DNA of 64,000 nucleotides from Burkholderiaceae bacterium (GCA_024235855.1 JACKLN010000015.1:10876-74875), one strand, 5' to 3'. Positions 55,990 to 63,925 are shown, counted from the first letter of the stretch. The notes: a model not told the origin generated them from the letters alone. Translations and numbers: made by a program.

Positions 55990-56867
55990 CCCTGCCCTGG
56001 CAAGGCCTGGCCCTGGCCGCGGCCGGTTCCATCGCGTTCTCCGGCAAGGCCATCATCGTCAAGGTGGCCTACCGCTACGGGGTGGACGCGGTGACGCTGA
56101 TCATGCTGCGCATGCTGTTCGCACTGCCGATGTTCGCGCTGCTGGCCTGGTGGGCCGGGCGCGACAAGGCACCGCTGACGCGCCAGGACCTGGGCATCGT
56201 CGTCGGTCTGGGCTTCACCGGTTACTACCTGGCGAGCTTCCTGGACTTCGCCGGCTTGGCCTACATCACCGCCAGCCTCGAACGGCTGATCCTGTACCTC
56301 AACCCGACCATCGTGCTGGCGCTGAGCGTGCTGCTGCACCAGGCGCGCGTGAAACCGGCACAGCTGGCCGCACTGGCCGTCAGCTACGCCGGCGTGCTGC
56401 TGGTCTTCGGCCACGAGGTCACGCTGGAGGGTGCCGACGTGGCCCTGGGCACCGGCCTGGTGTTCGCCAGCGCGGTGAGCTACGCCGTGTACCTGGTCTA
56501 CAGCGGCGCCCACGTCAGGCGGCTGGGTGCACTGCGCCTCACCGGCTGGGCCACCAGCGTGGCCTGCGTGCTGTGCATCGCGCAGTTCCTGCTGCTGCGG
56601 CCGGTGTCCAGCCTGGCCACGCTGGCGCCCGAGGTGCTGTGGCTGTCGGCGCTGAACGCCGTGGCCTGTACGCTGGCGCCTGTCCTGATGGTGATGATGG
56701 CCATCGAGCGCGTCGGCCCGACGGTGACCGCGCAGACGGGCATGATCGGCCCCCTGGCGACGATCGCGCTGGGCGTGCTGGTGCTCGGCGAGCCCTTCAC
56801 CGGCTGGCTGATCGCCGGCACGGTGCTGGTGCTGGCCGGGGTGTGGCTGCTGGCGCGCGCGCGCTGA
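55986..56867 (+). CDS. EamA/DMT family transporter
   Basis: A 293-residue membrane protein with ten hydrophobic helices in two EamA halves. The GTG start at 55986 sits in a GTGA overlap with the FAD oxidoreductase stop. Segments such as GSIAFSGKAIIVKVAYRYGVDAVTLIMLRMLFALP and YITASLERLILYLNPTIVLALSVLLH are typical. DMT carriers usually export metabolites such as amino acids. Followed after 29 bases by the SDR gene with its own AAGGAG ribosome site. Substrate unknown. Confidence 0.88.
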   Translation: MTLPWQGLALAAAGSIAFSGKAIIVKVAYRYGVDAVTLIMLRMLFALPMFALLAWWAGRDKAPLTRQDLGIVVGLGFTGYYLASFLDFAGLAYITASLERLILYLNPTIVLALSVLLHQARVKPAQLAALAVSYAGVLLVFGHEVTLEGADVALGTGLVFASAVSYAVYLVYSGAHVRRLGALRLTGWATSVACVLCIAQFLLLRPVSSLATLAPEVLWLSALNAVACTLAPVLMVMMAIERVGPTVTAQTGMIGPLATIALGVLVLGEPFTGWLIAGTVLVLAGVWLLARAR

Positions 56868-56896
56868 GTCTTTTCACGACGAACAAGGAGAACACG

Positions 56897-57685
56897 ATGG
56901 ATCTGGGCATCAAGGGCAAGTGGGCGCTGGTCTGCGCGGCGAGCAAGGGCCTCGGCCGCGGCTGTGCCGAGGCGCTGGCCGACGAGGGCGTGAACCTGGT
57001 CATCACGGCGCGCGGCGCGGAGGCACTGGAGGCCACGGCGGCCGCGCTGCGCGCGCGCCCGGGTGCCGGCGAGGTGCGCACCGTGGCGGGCGACATCACC
57101 ACCGCCGAGGGCCGCGCCGCCGCGCTGGCCGCCTGCCCGCAGGTGGACATCCTGGTCAACAACGCCGGCGGCCCGCCGCCGGGCGACTTCCGCCAGTGGG
57201 ACCGCGAGACCTGGCTGAAGGCGGTGGACGCCAACATGCTCACGCCCATCGAGCTCATCAAGGCGACGGTGGACGCGATGGCCGAGCGCGGCTTCGGGCG
57301 CATCGTCAACATCACGTCGGGCGCGGTGAAGGCGCCGATCGACGTGCTGGGGTTGTCCAACGGCGCGCGCAGCGGGCTGACGGGCTTCATCGCCGGGCTG
57401 TCACGGCAGCCGGCGCTGGCCAGCCGCAACGTGACGATCAACAACCTGCTGCCCGGCGCCTTCGACACCGACCGCCTGCGCGTGACGATGCAGGGCACGG
57501 CGCAGAAGACCGGTCAGAGCCTGGACCAGGTGGCCGAGGCGCGCCGCATGCTTGCCCCCGCCCGCCGCTTCGGCACGGCCGAGGAGTTCGGTGCGCTGTG
57601 CGCCTTCGTCTGCAGCGCGCAGGCCGGCTTCCTGACCGGGCAGAACCTGCTGATCGACGGCGGCGCCTACCCCGGCACCTACTGA
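56897..57685 (+). CDS. Atypical short-chain dehydrogenase/reductase lacking the Tyr-Lys pair
   Basis: A 262-residue SDR-fold protein. The cofactor motif reads CAASKGLGRGCAEAL near residue 14, with Ala-Ala-Ser for the usual Thr-Gly, and NNAGGPPPG is present. The catalytic region has Ser in ITSGAVK, but the YxxxK motif is replaced by Ser-Asn-Gly-Ala-Arg near residues 154-158. This matches the FabG-like SDR subgroup noted for imperfect catalytic motifs. Enzymatic activity is therefore uncertain. A good AAGGAG lies 8 bases upstream. The stop overlaps the convergent kinase gene by 7 bases. Confidence 0.87.
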   Translation: MDLGIKGKWALVCAASKGLGRGCAEALADEGVNLVITARGAEALEATAAALRARPGAGEVRTVAGDITTAEGRAAALAACPQVDILVNNAGGPPPGDFRQWDRETWLKAVDANMLTPIELIKATVDAMAERGFGRIVNITSGAVKAPIDVLGLSNGARSGLTGFIAGLSRQPALASRNVTINNLLPGAFDTDRLRVTMQGTAQKTGQSLDQVAEARRMLAPARRFGTAEEFGALCAFVCSAQAGFLTGQNLLIDGGAYPGTY

Positions 57686-58641
57686 CCGGGTTCGCCGGCA
57701 TCCGGCGTCGCCGCCGCCAGCGCGCGGCGAACCGCTTCCGCACGCGGGATCGGTTCAACCGCGCCGTAGCCTTCGGTGGACAGCGCCGCGGCTACCGCCG
57801 CGTAGCGTCCGGCCGTGGGCAGGTCGTCTCCGGCCAGCCAGCGGGTGGCGAAGGCGCCGCCGAAGGTGTCGCCGGCGCCGGTGGCGTCCACCGCCTGGCA
57901 GGAGTGGGGCGCGATGCGGTGGCGCCGTGTCGCGTCGGCCACCAGCGCACCGTCGGCGCCGAGTTTCAACGCGACCACGCGGGCGCCCAGGCGCAGGCAG
58001 TGGTCGACGATGGCGTCGGGGTCGGTCAGCCCGGTCAGCGCCGTCACGTCGTCCAGGCTGGGCAGGCACAGGTCGGCCCCGCGCATGGCCTCGGTGATGA
58101 CGGCCCGCGCGCGGGCCAGCGGCCAGAGCTTGCGCCGCAGGTTGGTGTCGAAGGACACCGCGACGCCGGCCTCGCGCGCGGCGGCGATGGCGGCCAGACC
58201 TGCGTCGCAGGCGGTGGTGGAGATGCCCAGGCTGATCCCGGAGAGGTGCAGCAGGCGGCAGCCCTGGATTGCTGCCAGCGGCAGCTGTGGCGGCCCCATC
58301 CGCGCCGCGGCCGAGCCTTGGCGGAAGAAGTGGAAGTGGTGGCCCTGCGCGTCGTGGCTGACGAAGTAGACGGCGGTGTATGCGTCGGGGTCGGTGGCAA
58401 CGAAGCGGTCGTCGATGCCTTCGTCGGCCCAGAGGCCGCGCAGCCGCCGCCCGTAGGGGTCGTCGCCCACGGCGCTGACCAGGCCCACCCGGGCGCCCTG
58501 GCGTGCGGCGGCGATGGCGAAGTTCGATACGTCGCCGCCGAAACCCTGGCGGTAGAGCCGGCCCGACGGGTCGCCGGCCTGGTTGAACTCGACCATGGGT
58601 TCACCCAGCGCGAGGATCTCGGGCAGCGGACGCTCTGCCAT
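57679..58641 (-). CDS. PfkB family sugar kinase, 2-keto-3-deoxygluconate kinase-like
   Basis: A 320-residue ribokinase-family enzyme. The start at 58641 gives MAERPLPEILALGEPMVEFNQAG, typical of KDG kinases. The N-terminal GFGGDVSNFAIAAARQGARVGLVSAVGDDPYG and the C-terminal signature DATGAGDTFGGAFA with the catalytic Asp are intact. It would phosphorylate 2-keto-3-deoxygluconate or a similar sugar acid with ATP. It follows an EamA transporter gene by 13 bases, which may carry a related compound. Fructokinase activity is an alternative. Confidence 0.88.
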   Translation of the reverse strand: MAERPLPEILALGEPMVEFNQAGDPSGRLYRQGFGGDVSNFAIAAARQGARVGLVSAVGDDPYGRRLRGLWADEGIDDRFVATDPDAYTAVYFVSHDAQGHHFHFFRQGSAAARMGPPQLPLAAIQGCRLLHLSGISLGISTTACDAGLAAIAAAREAGVAVSFDTNLRRKLWPLARARAVITEAMRGADLCLPSLDDVTALTGLTDPDAIVDHCLRLGARVVALKLGADGALVADATRRHRIAPHSCQAVDATGAGDTFGGAFATRWLAGDDLPTAGRYAAVAAALSTEGYGAVEPIPRAEAVRRALAAATPDAGEPGQ

Positions 58642-58654
58642 GGCGTGAACCCGT

Positions 58655-59599
58655 TCAGCGCCGCGACGACAGCCAGATGCCGCCGACGATGCAGGCAAAG
58701 GCGATGCCGTGGTACGGGCGCGGCGGCTCGCCGAGCCACAGCGCCGACAGCAGCGCGGCGAACAGCGGCGTGAGGTTGGCGAAGAAGCCCGCCAGCGCTG
58801 GGCCGACCGCGGCCACGCCGATTCCCCAGCAGCGGTAGGCCAGCACCGACGGACCGACGCCCAGGAACAGCAGGGCCGCGGCCAAGGCCCAGCCTTTGAC
58901 CGGCGCCACCGCGGTCGTCGGCACGACGCCGAGTGCGGACTCCAGCCCCGCCGCCCCGCCGGCCCACACGAGGCCGAAGATCACCTGCAGCAGCAGGAAA
59001 CCGGCCCAGTCCCAGGCCGGTCGCTGGTCGCCGGCCAGCGCCGCCGGGGGGCGCGCCAGCCGCCAGCTGTAGAGCGCCCACGACAGCGCCGCGAGCAGCA
59101 TCCACAGGTCGCCCGGCACCAGCTGCAGCTGGCGCAGCGCGCCGAGGTCGCCGCGCAGCAGCACGGTGAGCACGCCCAGCGCCGACAACCCGGCGCCCAG
59201 CCACTGCGCCGGCTTCGGGTGTTCGCGATAGAAGAGCACGCCGATGGTCATCATCCACAGCGGCACGCTGGACGCGATCAGCGTCACGTTGATGGGCGAG
59301 GAGGTCTGCAGCGCCAGGTACTGCAGCGCGTTGTAGGCGCCCACGCCCAGGCCGCCGAGCAGGGCCAGCGGCTGCCAGCGCGCCAGGATCTCGCGTCGCC
59401 GCTCGCGGGTGGCGAGCACGGCCGCGCCCAGCGGCAGCAGCAGCACCAGGGCCACGCTCCAGCGCAGGGCGTTGAGCGCCAGCGGCGGCAGGGTGCCGGC
59501 CAGCAGGCGGCCCATCAGCGCGTTGCCGGCCCACATCAGCGGCGGCACCAGCAGCAGCGCTGCGACGCGCAGCGTCAGGCCTGGGTGGCGGCGCGTCAT
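58655..59599 (-). CDS. EamA family transporter
   Basis: A 314-residue DMT carrier with ten helices. The start at 59599 overlaps the upstream zinc-ribbon gene by 4 bases. Conserved parts are PPLMWAGNALMGRLLAGTLPPLALNALRWSVAL, ALQYLALQTSSPINVTLIASSVPLWMMTIGVLF and GVGPSVLAYRCWGIGVAAVGPALAGFFANLTPLFAALLSALWLGE. It is a different subgroup from the carrier at 56 kb. It probably exports a small metabolite; the substrate is unknown. Confidence 0.88.
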   Translation of the reverse strand: MTRRHPGLTLRVAALLLVPPLMWAGNALMGRLLAGTLPPLALNALRWSVALVLLLPLGAAVLATRERRREILARWQPLALLGGLGVGAYNALQYLALQTSSPINVTLIASSVPLWMMTIGVLFYREHPKPAQWLGAGLSALGVLTVLLRGDLGALRQLQLVPGDLWMLLAALSWALYSWRLARPPAALAGDQRPAWDWAGFLLLQVIFGLVWAGGAAGLESALGVVPTTAVAPVKGWALAAALLFLGVGPSVLAYRCWGIGVAAVGPALAGFFANLTPLFAALLSALWLGEPPRPYHGIAFACIVGGIWLSSRR

Positions 59600-59919
59600 C
59601 GGGTCCCGCTTGCGGCCGGCATGGCGGCGCCGCAGTTCCAGCACTGCTCGAACGGGCCGTCGACCGACTCGCCACAGGCGTGGCAGAGCCAGTGCCGGTC
59701 CGGCAGGCGGCGCACGGCGTCGAGCCAGGCCTTCGCCTCGTCGGCGCGCGTGTCGTCTTGCACCCAGACCTCGGGCAGCGCCTGGTCGGGCGGGATCTCG
59801 CCGGCGATGCCGCTGGCGTACGCACGCTGCACCGTGGCGGCGAAACCGCCTTCGTGCTGGAGCATGTCGGCCCACAGCGTGGCGATGGCGAGGTTGGGAG
59901 CCTGGGCGATGCGTTTCAT
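59596..59919 (-). CDS. Small DUF2007-like protein with C-terminal zinc ribbon
   Basis: A 107-residue protein read from ATG 59919 (Met-Lys-Arg-Ile-Ala). The N-terminal 70 residues (NLAIATLWADMLQHEGGFAATVQRAY and EVWVQDDTRADEAKAWLDAV) match DUF2007, a putative signal-transducing family. The C-terminus is a zinc ribbon: Cys-His-Ala-Cys and Cys-Trp-Asn-Cys, about 12 residues apart. It overlaps the EamA gene by 4 bases, so it leads the operon. It is divergent from the quinone oxidoreductase. A binding partner is not known. Confidence 0.8.
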   Translation of the reverse strand: MKRIAQAPNLAIATLWADMLQHEGGFAATVQRAYASGIAGEIPPDQALPEVWVQDDTRADEAKAWLDAVRRLPDRHWLCHACGESVDGPFEQCWNCGAAMPAASGTR

Positions 59920-60074
59920 CGGGGCCGCGATGGTGCCATGGATGACCCCGGCGCGCCGTGGCCTGCAGCTTTGCGCCGAGTGGCGTAATCTCGCGCCTCG
60001 CCGCGCAGCGGCGTGGCCTGCCCAGGCTGCCTCGCGCTGACGTTCATCACCACTGCACCAGGAGACTTCCACCC

Positions 60075-61064
60075 ATGCCCAAGGCCATCCGCATCGACGC
60101 CTATGGCGGCCCCGAGAACATGCAGCTCGTCGACGTGGGCGTCGGCGATCCCGGCCCCGGCGAGATCCGCATCCGCCACCAGGCTGCGGGCCTGAACTTC
60201 ATCGACGTCTACCAGCGCACCGGCCTGTACCCGCTGCCGCTTCCGCTGAACCTGGGCATGGAAGGCGCCGGCATCGTCGAGGCGGTGGGCGAGGGCGTGA
60301 CCCATCTGAAGCCCGGCGACCGCGCCGCGTATGCCAGCAACCCGCCAGGCAGCTACAGCGAGGCGCGGGTGATGCCGGCCAAGAACGTGGTGCGCCTGCC
60401 CGACGGCATCGACTTCGAGACCGGGGCCGCGATGATGCTCAAGGGCCTGACCGCGCAGTACCTGCTGCGGCGCGTGAAGCCGGTGGAAGGCCTGGAGCCC
60501 GGCGACCACGTGCTGTTCCACGCCGCGGCCGGTGGCGTGGGCCTGATCGCCTGCCAGTGGGCCAAGGCGCTGGGGCTGCAGCTGATCGGCACGGCCGGCA
60601 GCGCGGCGAAATGCGAGCTGGCCAAGGCGCATGGCGCGGCGCACGTGATCGACTATTCGAAGGAGGACTTCGCGGCGCGCGTGAAGGAGATCACCGGCGG
60701 CAAGGGCGTGAAGGTGGTCTACGACTCGGTGGGCAAGGACACCTTCGACAAGGGCCTGGAGTGCCTGCGGCCCTTCGGCCTGATGGTGTGCTTCGGCAAC
60801 GCCAGTGGCCCGGTGCCGCCGGTGAACCCGGGCCTGCTGGCGGCCAAGGGATCGCTGTACCTGACGCGGCAGACGCTGTTCACGCACATCGCCACCCGCG
60901 AGGCCACGCAGCAGATGGCCGACGAGCTGTTCGCCGTGGTGGGCGACGGGCGGGTGAAGATCCGCATCGACCAGCGCTACCCGCTGGCCGAAGCGGCACA
61001 GGCGCACCGCGACCTGGAGGCGCGCAAGACCACGGGGTGCACGGTGTTCACGATGCCGGGTTGA
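60075..61064 (+). CDS. NADPH:quinone oxidoreductase (MDR family)
   Basis: A 329-residue zinc-independent medium-chain reductase of the QorA type. LNFIDVYQRTGLYPLPLPLNLGMEGAGIVEAVGEGV is the family signature, and HAAAGGVGLIACQWAKALG is the NADPH motif near residue 150. No zinc-binding cysteines are present. The cytoplasmic enzyme reduces quinones by one or two electrons with NADPH. An AGGAGA ribosome site is seen upstream. It is convergent with the integrase gene, 25 bases from its stop, and marks the last ordinary chromosomal gene before the integron-like region. Confidence 0.93.
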   Translation: MPKAIRIDAYGGPENMQLVDVGVGDPGPGEIRIRHQAAGLNFIDVYQRTGLYPLPLPLNLGMEGAGIVEAVGEGVTHLKPGDRAAYASNPPGSYSEARVMPAKNVVRLPDGIDFETGAAMMLKGLTAQYLLRRVKPVEGLEPGDHVLFHAAAGGVGLIACQWAKALGLQLIGTAGSAAKCELAKAHGAAHVIDYSKEDFAARVKEITGGKGVKVVYDSVGKDTFDKGLECLRPFGLMVCFGNASGPVPPVNPGLLAAKGSLYLTRQTLFTHIATREATQQMADELFAVVGDGRVKIRIDQRYPLAEAAQAHRDLEARKTTGCTVFTMPG

Positions 61065-61089
61065 CGTACCCGCGGCCCCCCGCGCAGGC

Positions 61090-62316
61090 TCAAGCCGCCG
61101 CGCGGGCGAGCCACCCCGCGGTGGTGGTGTACGGTGGCGATGGTTCCCGCGCACGCGGGGGCGGTGTGCCGTCCGGCACGCGCCGCCATGGCGCGCGGGG
61201 CGGCGTCTCCCCGGCCGGCACGGCAGCGCCTGGCGCCGCCGGCTGCCCTGCCAGGCCCATGGCGCCGCCTGCGGTGCCCAGGTGGTCGAGCGGGCTGCGC
61301 ACCGCACCACCGCCGAGCTTCAGCACGTGGGTGTAGATCATCGTCGTGCTGACGTCGGCATGCCCCAGGAGTTCCTGCACGGTGCGTATGTCGTAGCCGG
61401 CCATCAGCAGGTGGGTGGCGAAGGAGTGCCGCAAGGTGTGCGGCGAGGCCTGGCGCACGATGCCGGCCGACTGCAGCGCACGCCGGAAGGCGCGCTGAAA
61501 CGTCTGTTCGTAGAGATGATGCCGCCGCGGCGGGGTCGGTGGGCCGGCTTCATGCGGGAGTGGGCGGCCCCGTGGGTCCAAGGACAACGTGGCCTGCGGA
61601 AACACCCAGAACCAGGCCCAGGCCTGCGGCGCGCGCGGGTACTTGCGTGCCAGCGCGTTCGGCAGCTGCACACCCGGCAACTGCGCTGCCCGGTCTTCGG
61701 CCCAGACCGCGTGCACGGCCGCGAGGTGGGACCGCAAGGGCGCCTCGAGCGAGGCCGGCAGCATCACCACGCGGTCCTGCGCGCCCTTGCCGTCGCGCAC
61801 GTAGATGGCCCGGCGGTCGAAGTCGATGTCCTTGACGCGCAGACGCAGGCCTTCGAGCAGGCGCATGCCGGTGCCGTAGAGCAGCCGTGCCAGCAGGCCA
61901 TGAACCGGCGTGGCCGAGGATTCGAGGGCGCTGATCACGGCGGCCACCTCGTCGTGCGACAGCACGACTGGCAGGCGGCGCTTGGACTGCGGTCGGCCGA
62001 TGTCCTGCAGCCAGGGCAGGTCCTGGTGGAGCACCTTCTGATAGAGGAACAGCAGGGCCGACAAGGCCTGCCGGTGCGTGGATGGCGACGCCTGGCGGTC
62101 GTCGGCCAGCCAGGTGAGGAAGGCGCGCACGTCGTCGCCCACCAGTTCCGACGGGTGGCGCAGGCCGTGGAAGCGGATGAAGCTGCGCACCCAGTGCACA
62201 TAGGCGTCCTCCGTCCGCTGGCTGTAGTGCAGAAACCGGATCTGGCGACGCAGAAGGTCCAGCAACCGAGGGCGTTGGTCCGGCGCGGCGGTGTTCGACG
62301 AAGGCGGCACGGTCAT
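61090..62316 (-). CDS. intI: Integron integrase (IntI-type tyrosine recombinase)
   Basis: A 408-residue tyrosine recombinase starting at ATG 62316. The catalytic set is Arg152 (TGMRLLE), Lys near 177, His293/Arg296 (HTLRHSF), His319 (LGHAD) and Tyr328 (MIYTHV). Residues about 224-268 (KYPRAPQAWAWFWVFPQ to RRHHLYEQTFQRAFRRA) form the extra patch unique to IntI, needed for attC binding. This separates it from XerC/D and phage integrases. The usual IntI ends near residue 345; here about 60 Pro/Ala/Arg-rich residues follow. The frame is intact. A consensus LexA box overlaps its promoter. The gene points away from the accessory genes at right, the normal layout for an integron. Confidence 0.92.
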   Translation of the reverse strand: MTVPPSSNTAAPDQRPRLLDLLRRQIRFLHYSQRTEDAYVHWVRSFIRFHGLRHPSELVGDDVRAFLTWLADDRQASPSTHRQALSALLFLYQKVLHQDLPWLQDIGRPQSKRRLPVVLSHDEVAAVISALESSATPVHGLLARLLYGTGMRLLEGLRLRVKDIDFDRRAIYVRDGKGAQDRVVMLPASLEAPLRSHLAAVHAVWAEDRAAQLPGVQLPNALARKYPRAPQAWAWFWVFPQATLSLDPRGRPLPHEAGPPTPPRRHHLYEQTFQRAFRRALQSAGIVRQASPHTLRHSFATHLLMAGYDIRTVQELLGHADVSTTMIYTHVLKLGGGAVRSPLDHLGTAGGAMGLAGQPAAPGAAVPAGETPPRAPWRRVPDGTPPPRAREPSPPYTTTAGWLARAAA

Positions 62317-62327
62317 GTTGGCGACAG

Positions 62328-62347
62328 TACTGTTGTTATGTACAGTA
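62328..62347. promoter_or_regulatory. Perfect LexA (SOS) box at the intI promoter
   Basis: The 20 bases read TACTGT-N8-ACAGTA, a full match to the LexA consensus CTGT-N8-ACAG with flanking T/A. The box is 12 bases upstream of the intI start and overlaps its putative -10. SOS control of integron integrases is established in other bacteria. It also lies 37 bases before the plus-strand gene at 62384, so it could affect that gene too. Confidence 0.85.
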
Positions 62348-62372
62348 TCCAACACCGTACCTTGCAGCACAA
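62344..62372 (-). promoter_or_regulatory. Candidate intI promoter
   Basis: Reading the minus strand, TTGTGC (62372-62367) and GATACT (62349-62344) are separated by 17 bases. They give moderate matches to the sigma-70 -35 and -10 boxes. The -10 lies within the LexA box, so repressor binding would block RNA polymerase. The intI start is 27 bases further down. Confidence 0.4.
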
Positions 62373-62383
62373 GGGATCAGACC

Positions 62384-62755
62384 GTGACTCCCCAATCCGT
62401 CAGTTGGCCCGTGGGCCACACCCGCGTGGTCAAGACCTTGGGTGTCGGCTCAGCTGGAACGGTCCGCTGGGCCGACGCCTTCGGTGATGCCCTGGTCTGC
62501 GTGCGGCATCGACGCGACCGGTTCGATCTGGTGCGGTACACGACGGCCGAGATTGTCGTGGACGCCCGGCCCCAGCAGGGGCGCCTGTTCGGCAAGGCCT
62601 GGTTCGGATTGGCGCTTCCGGCATCGCCTGAACCCGAACTGAGAACCCTGCTCGAGTCGAACGGCGGCAGGTGGGATGCTCAAGAGCAGCTCTGGCGCCT
62701 GCGCGGGGATGCGATCTGGCGATTGGGCCTGGTGCCCTGTATCGTTGCGTTGTAG
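62384..62755 (+). CDS. Conserved hypothetical protein beside intI
   Basis: A 123-residue protein from GTG 62384, behind an AAGGGA ribosome site. It has no named function. The segment VVKTLGVGSAGTVRWADAFGDALVCVRHRRDRFDLVRYTTAEIVVD resembles a small protein family seen in accessory regions of proteobacteria, marked by LVCVRxR and R-x-TT-x-E. No signal peptide or membrane helix is present. Base composition is nearer the host than that of the next gene. It lies between the integrase and a candidate core site, so it could be a first cassette gene or a resident gene of the integron platform. Confidence 0.65.
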   Translation: MTPQSVSWPVGHTRVVKTLGVGSAGTVRWADAFGDALVCVRHRRDRFDLVRYTTAEIVVDARPQQGRLFGKAWFGLALPASPEPELRTLLESNGGRWDAQEQLWRLRGDAIWRLGLVPCIVAL

Positions 62756-63178
62756 CAACCTCGTGGCTGCCGCCTTCGATACTTGTCCGAGACATCGATT
62801 GACTAGCTTCGATCACAAGTGGATAGATGTGGGCGGTAGGAGGCGGAATCGGGTGATGTCTACATCACGTTAGGCCTCACATGGCGCTACCCTCGACCGA
62901 CCCTGTCCATCAACTAGTCCACTGAATCAGTGAAGTCGGATGCATCACCACCTCGGAGGCGGGCCTCCAATCGCACCGCTTTGGCGGACTAGTTTGATAT
63001 TTGTCGTTCTTGTCGTTTTAATAGGGCGAGCAATAACTGCTTCTCCCGTGCGTTTGTCAAGACTTCTACTGATTGCTGGCGACTCAGTGCGAAATCGGAC
63101 AGGTCTTCGTTCTACGCAAACGCGCAGGAAAGTTGCGTTAGTACTTGCGACGGTCGAGGTCAAAGGAGGAATGGACAG
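62756..63178 (+). other. 423-bp AT-richer gap with a candidate recombination core
   Basis: Base composition drops sharply here. No gene was accepted. A plus-strand frame at 62940-63212 (90 codons) with one hydrophobic segment has a poor ribosome site and overlaps the next gene, so it is left out. GTGATGT/ACATCAC forms a hairpin at 62853-62868 directly before GTTAGGC. AGACATC near 62790 can also pair with GATGTCT near 62855. The end of the gap carries the AAAGGAGGA ribosome site of the next gene. Confidence 0.5.
62869..62875 (+). other. Candidate integron core site GTTAGGC
   Basis: GTTAGGC fits the GTTRRRY crossover consensus of attI and attC sites and is the same 7-mer as in the class 1 integron attI1. 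It lies at the point where AT-rich sequence begins and right after a 7-bp hairpin. No fitting partner core (RYYYAAC) was found 60-140 bases upstream, so whether this is attI or the end of an attC is unresolved. The only ATCCAAC match is at 62347-62353, beside the LexA box. Confidence 0.4.
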
Positions 63179-63925
63179 ATGGATGATGGTCAGAATAAGT
63201 CTGCTGCCATGAAGCAGGAAATACCTGACGAACTTAGGACTCAGATAAATGCTTACCTATTTAGATGGGTTGCAAGTCTGGGCGCGATACTTGGTGTCGT
63301 TAATGTTGGTGCGATAGTTGTTGGACTGGCGTACATCTTCTTTGTTATCCCTGAGAAGGCCGCATCTGAAGCCAAAGTCTTTGTGGAAAAGAAGGCGGAA
63401 GAGCCGATCAGCGAGCTTCGAAAATCGCTGATGCAGATTGCAGCAGAGGCGCTATCGATCGGCGGCGAAGCGAAGGGAATGTCTCGCAGCGCCGCGGAGG
63501 AAGCGGAGAGAACGAAGAAGGCGCTTAATGAGCTCCAGCAGCAAGCCTCTACGCTGAAAGGTGGCGATGTCTTGCGGGTTGTGGAGGCGGCTGAGGCACT
63601 GAAGGGAAAGCCTGATATTGCCGCGGCTCTCAGAACAGTGCAGCAGGTGGACGAGCTTTCTCGTAAGGTCGCTACTTTAGAGAGCAGAAAGCCGCGTCTG
63701 CGCTTCGAGAACTTATCGAATTCAAAGGATGAGCCGCAGAATCTGACTCGAAATCTGGGCGCTTACGCCTTCTGCGCTCTGTCGCGAGCAGGAGAAAGTC
63801 ATTCGAATCAAGCCTGTACCTGCACCGTAAAGCAGGAAGGTGGGAGTAATTGGGAGCTTTCGCTGAACTTGGCGACAAACGTAAACGGTAGATGCAACTG
63901 CGGCGCAGTATGCATGGAGTTTTAA
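63179..63925 (+). CDS. Unrecognised membrane-anchored coiled-coil protein with Cys-rich C-terminus (cassette-like)
   Basis: I do not recognise this 248-residue protein. A strong GGAGG lies 9 bases before ATG 63179. A single membrane helix covers about residues 30-55 (LGVVNVGAIVVGLAYIFFVI), giving a short N-terminal tail. A long charged helical stretch of about 110 residues follows (EKAASEAKVFVEKKAEEPISEL and later), likely a coiled coil. The C-terminal 60 residues look globular, with six cysteines (CALS, ACTC, CNCGAVC) that may bind metal or form disulfides. GC content is near 48-50 percent by eye, far below its neighbours, which signals horizontal acquisition as expected for an integron cassette. 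Function unknown. Confidence 0.72.
   Translation: MDDGQNKSAAMKQEIPDELRTQINAYLFRWVASLGAILGVVNVGAIVVGLAYIFFVIPEKAASEAKVFVEKKAEEPISELRKSLMQIAAEALSIGGEAKGMSRSAAEEAERTKKALNELQQQASTLKGGDVLRVVEAAEALKGKPDIAAALRTVQQVDELSRKVATLESRKPRLRFENLSNSKDEPQNLTRNLGAYAFCALSRAGESHSNQACTCTVKQEGGSNWELSLNLATNVNGRCNCGAVCMEF

Noticed and set aside
62401..62407. GTTGGCC as an attI core near the start of the 62384 gene
   Set aside because: It fails the GTTRRRY consensus at the sixth base and lies inside the coding region.
62940..63212. Ninety-codon plus-strand frame with one hydrophobic segment
   Set aside because: It lacks a good ribosome site, overlaps the well-initiated gene at 63179 by 34 bases and has no family features.
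63171..63212. ATG at 63171 as start of a gene after the GGAGG
   Set aside because: It opens a frame of only 13 codons; the ATG at 63179 has ideal spacing and a 248-codon frame.
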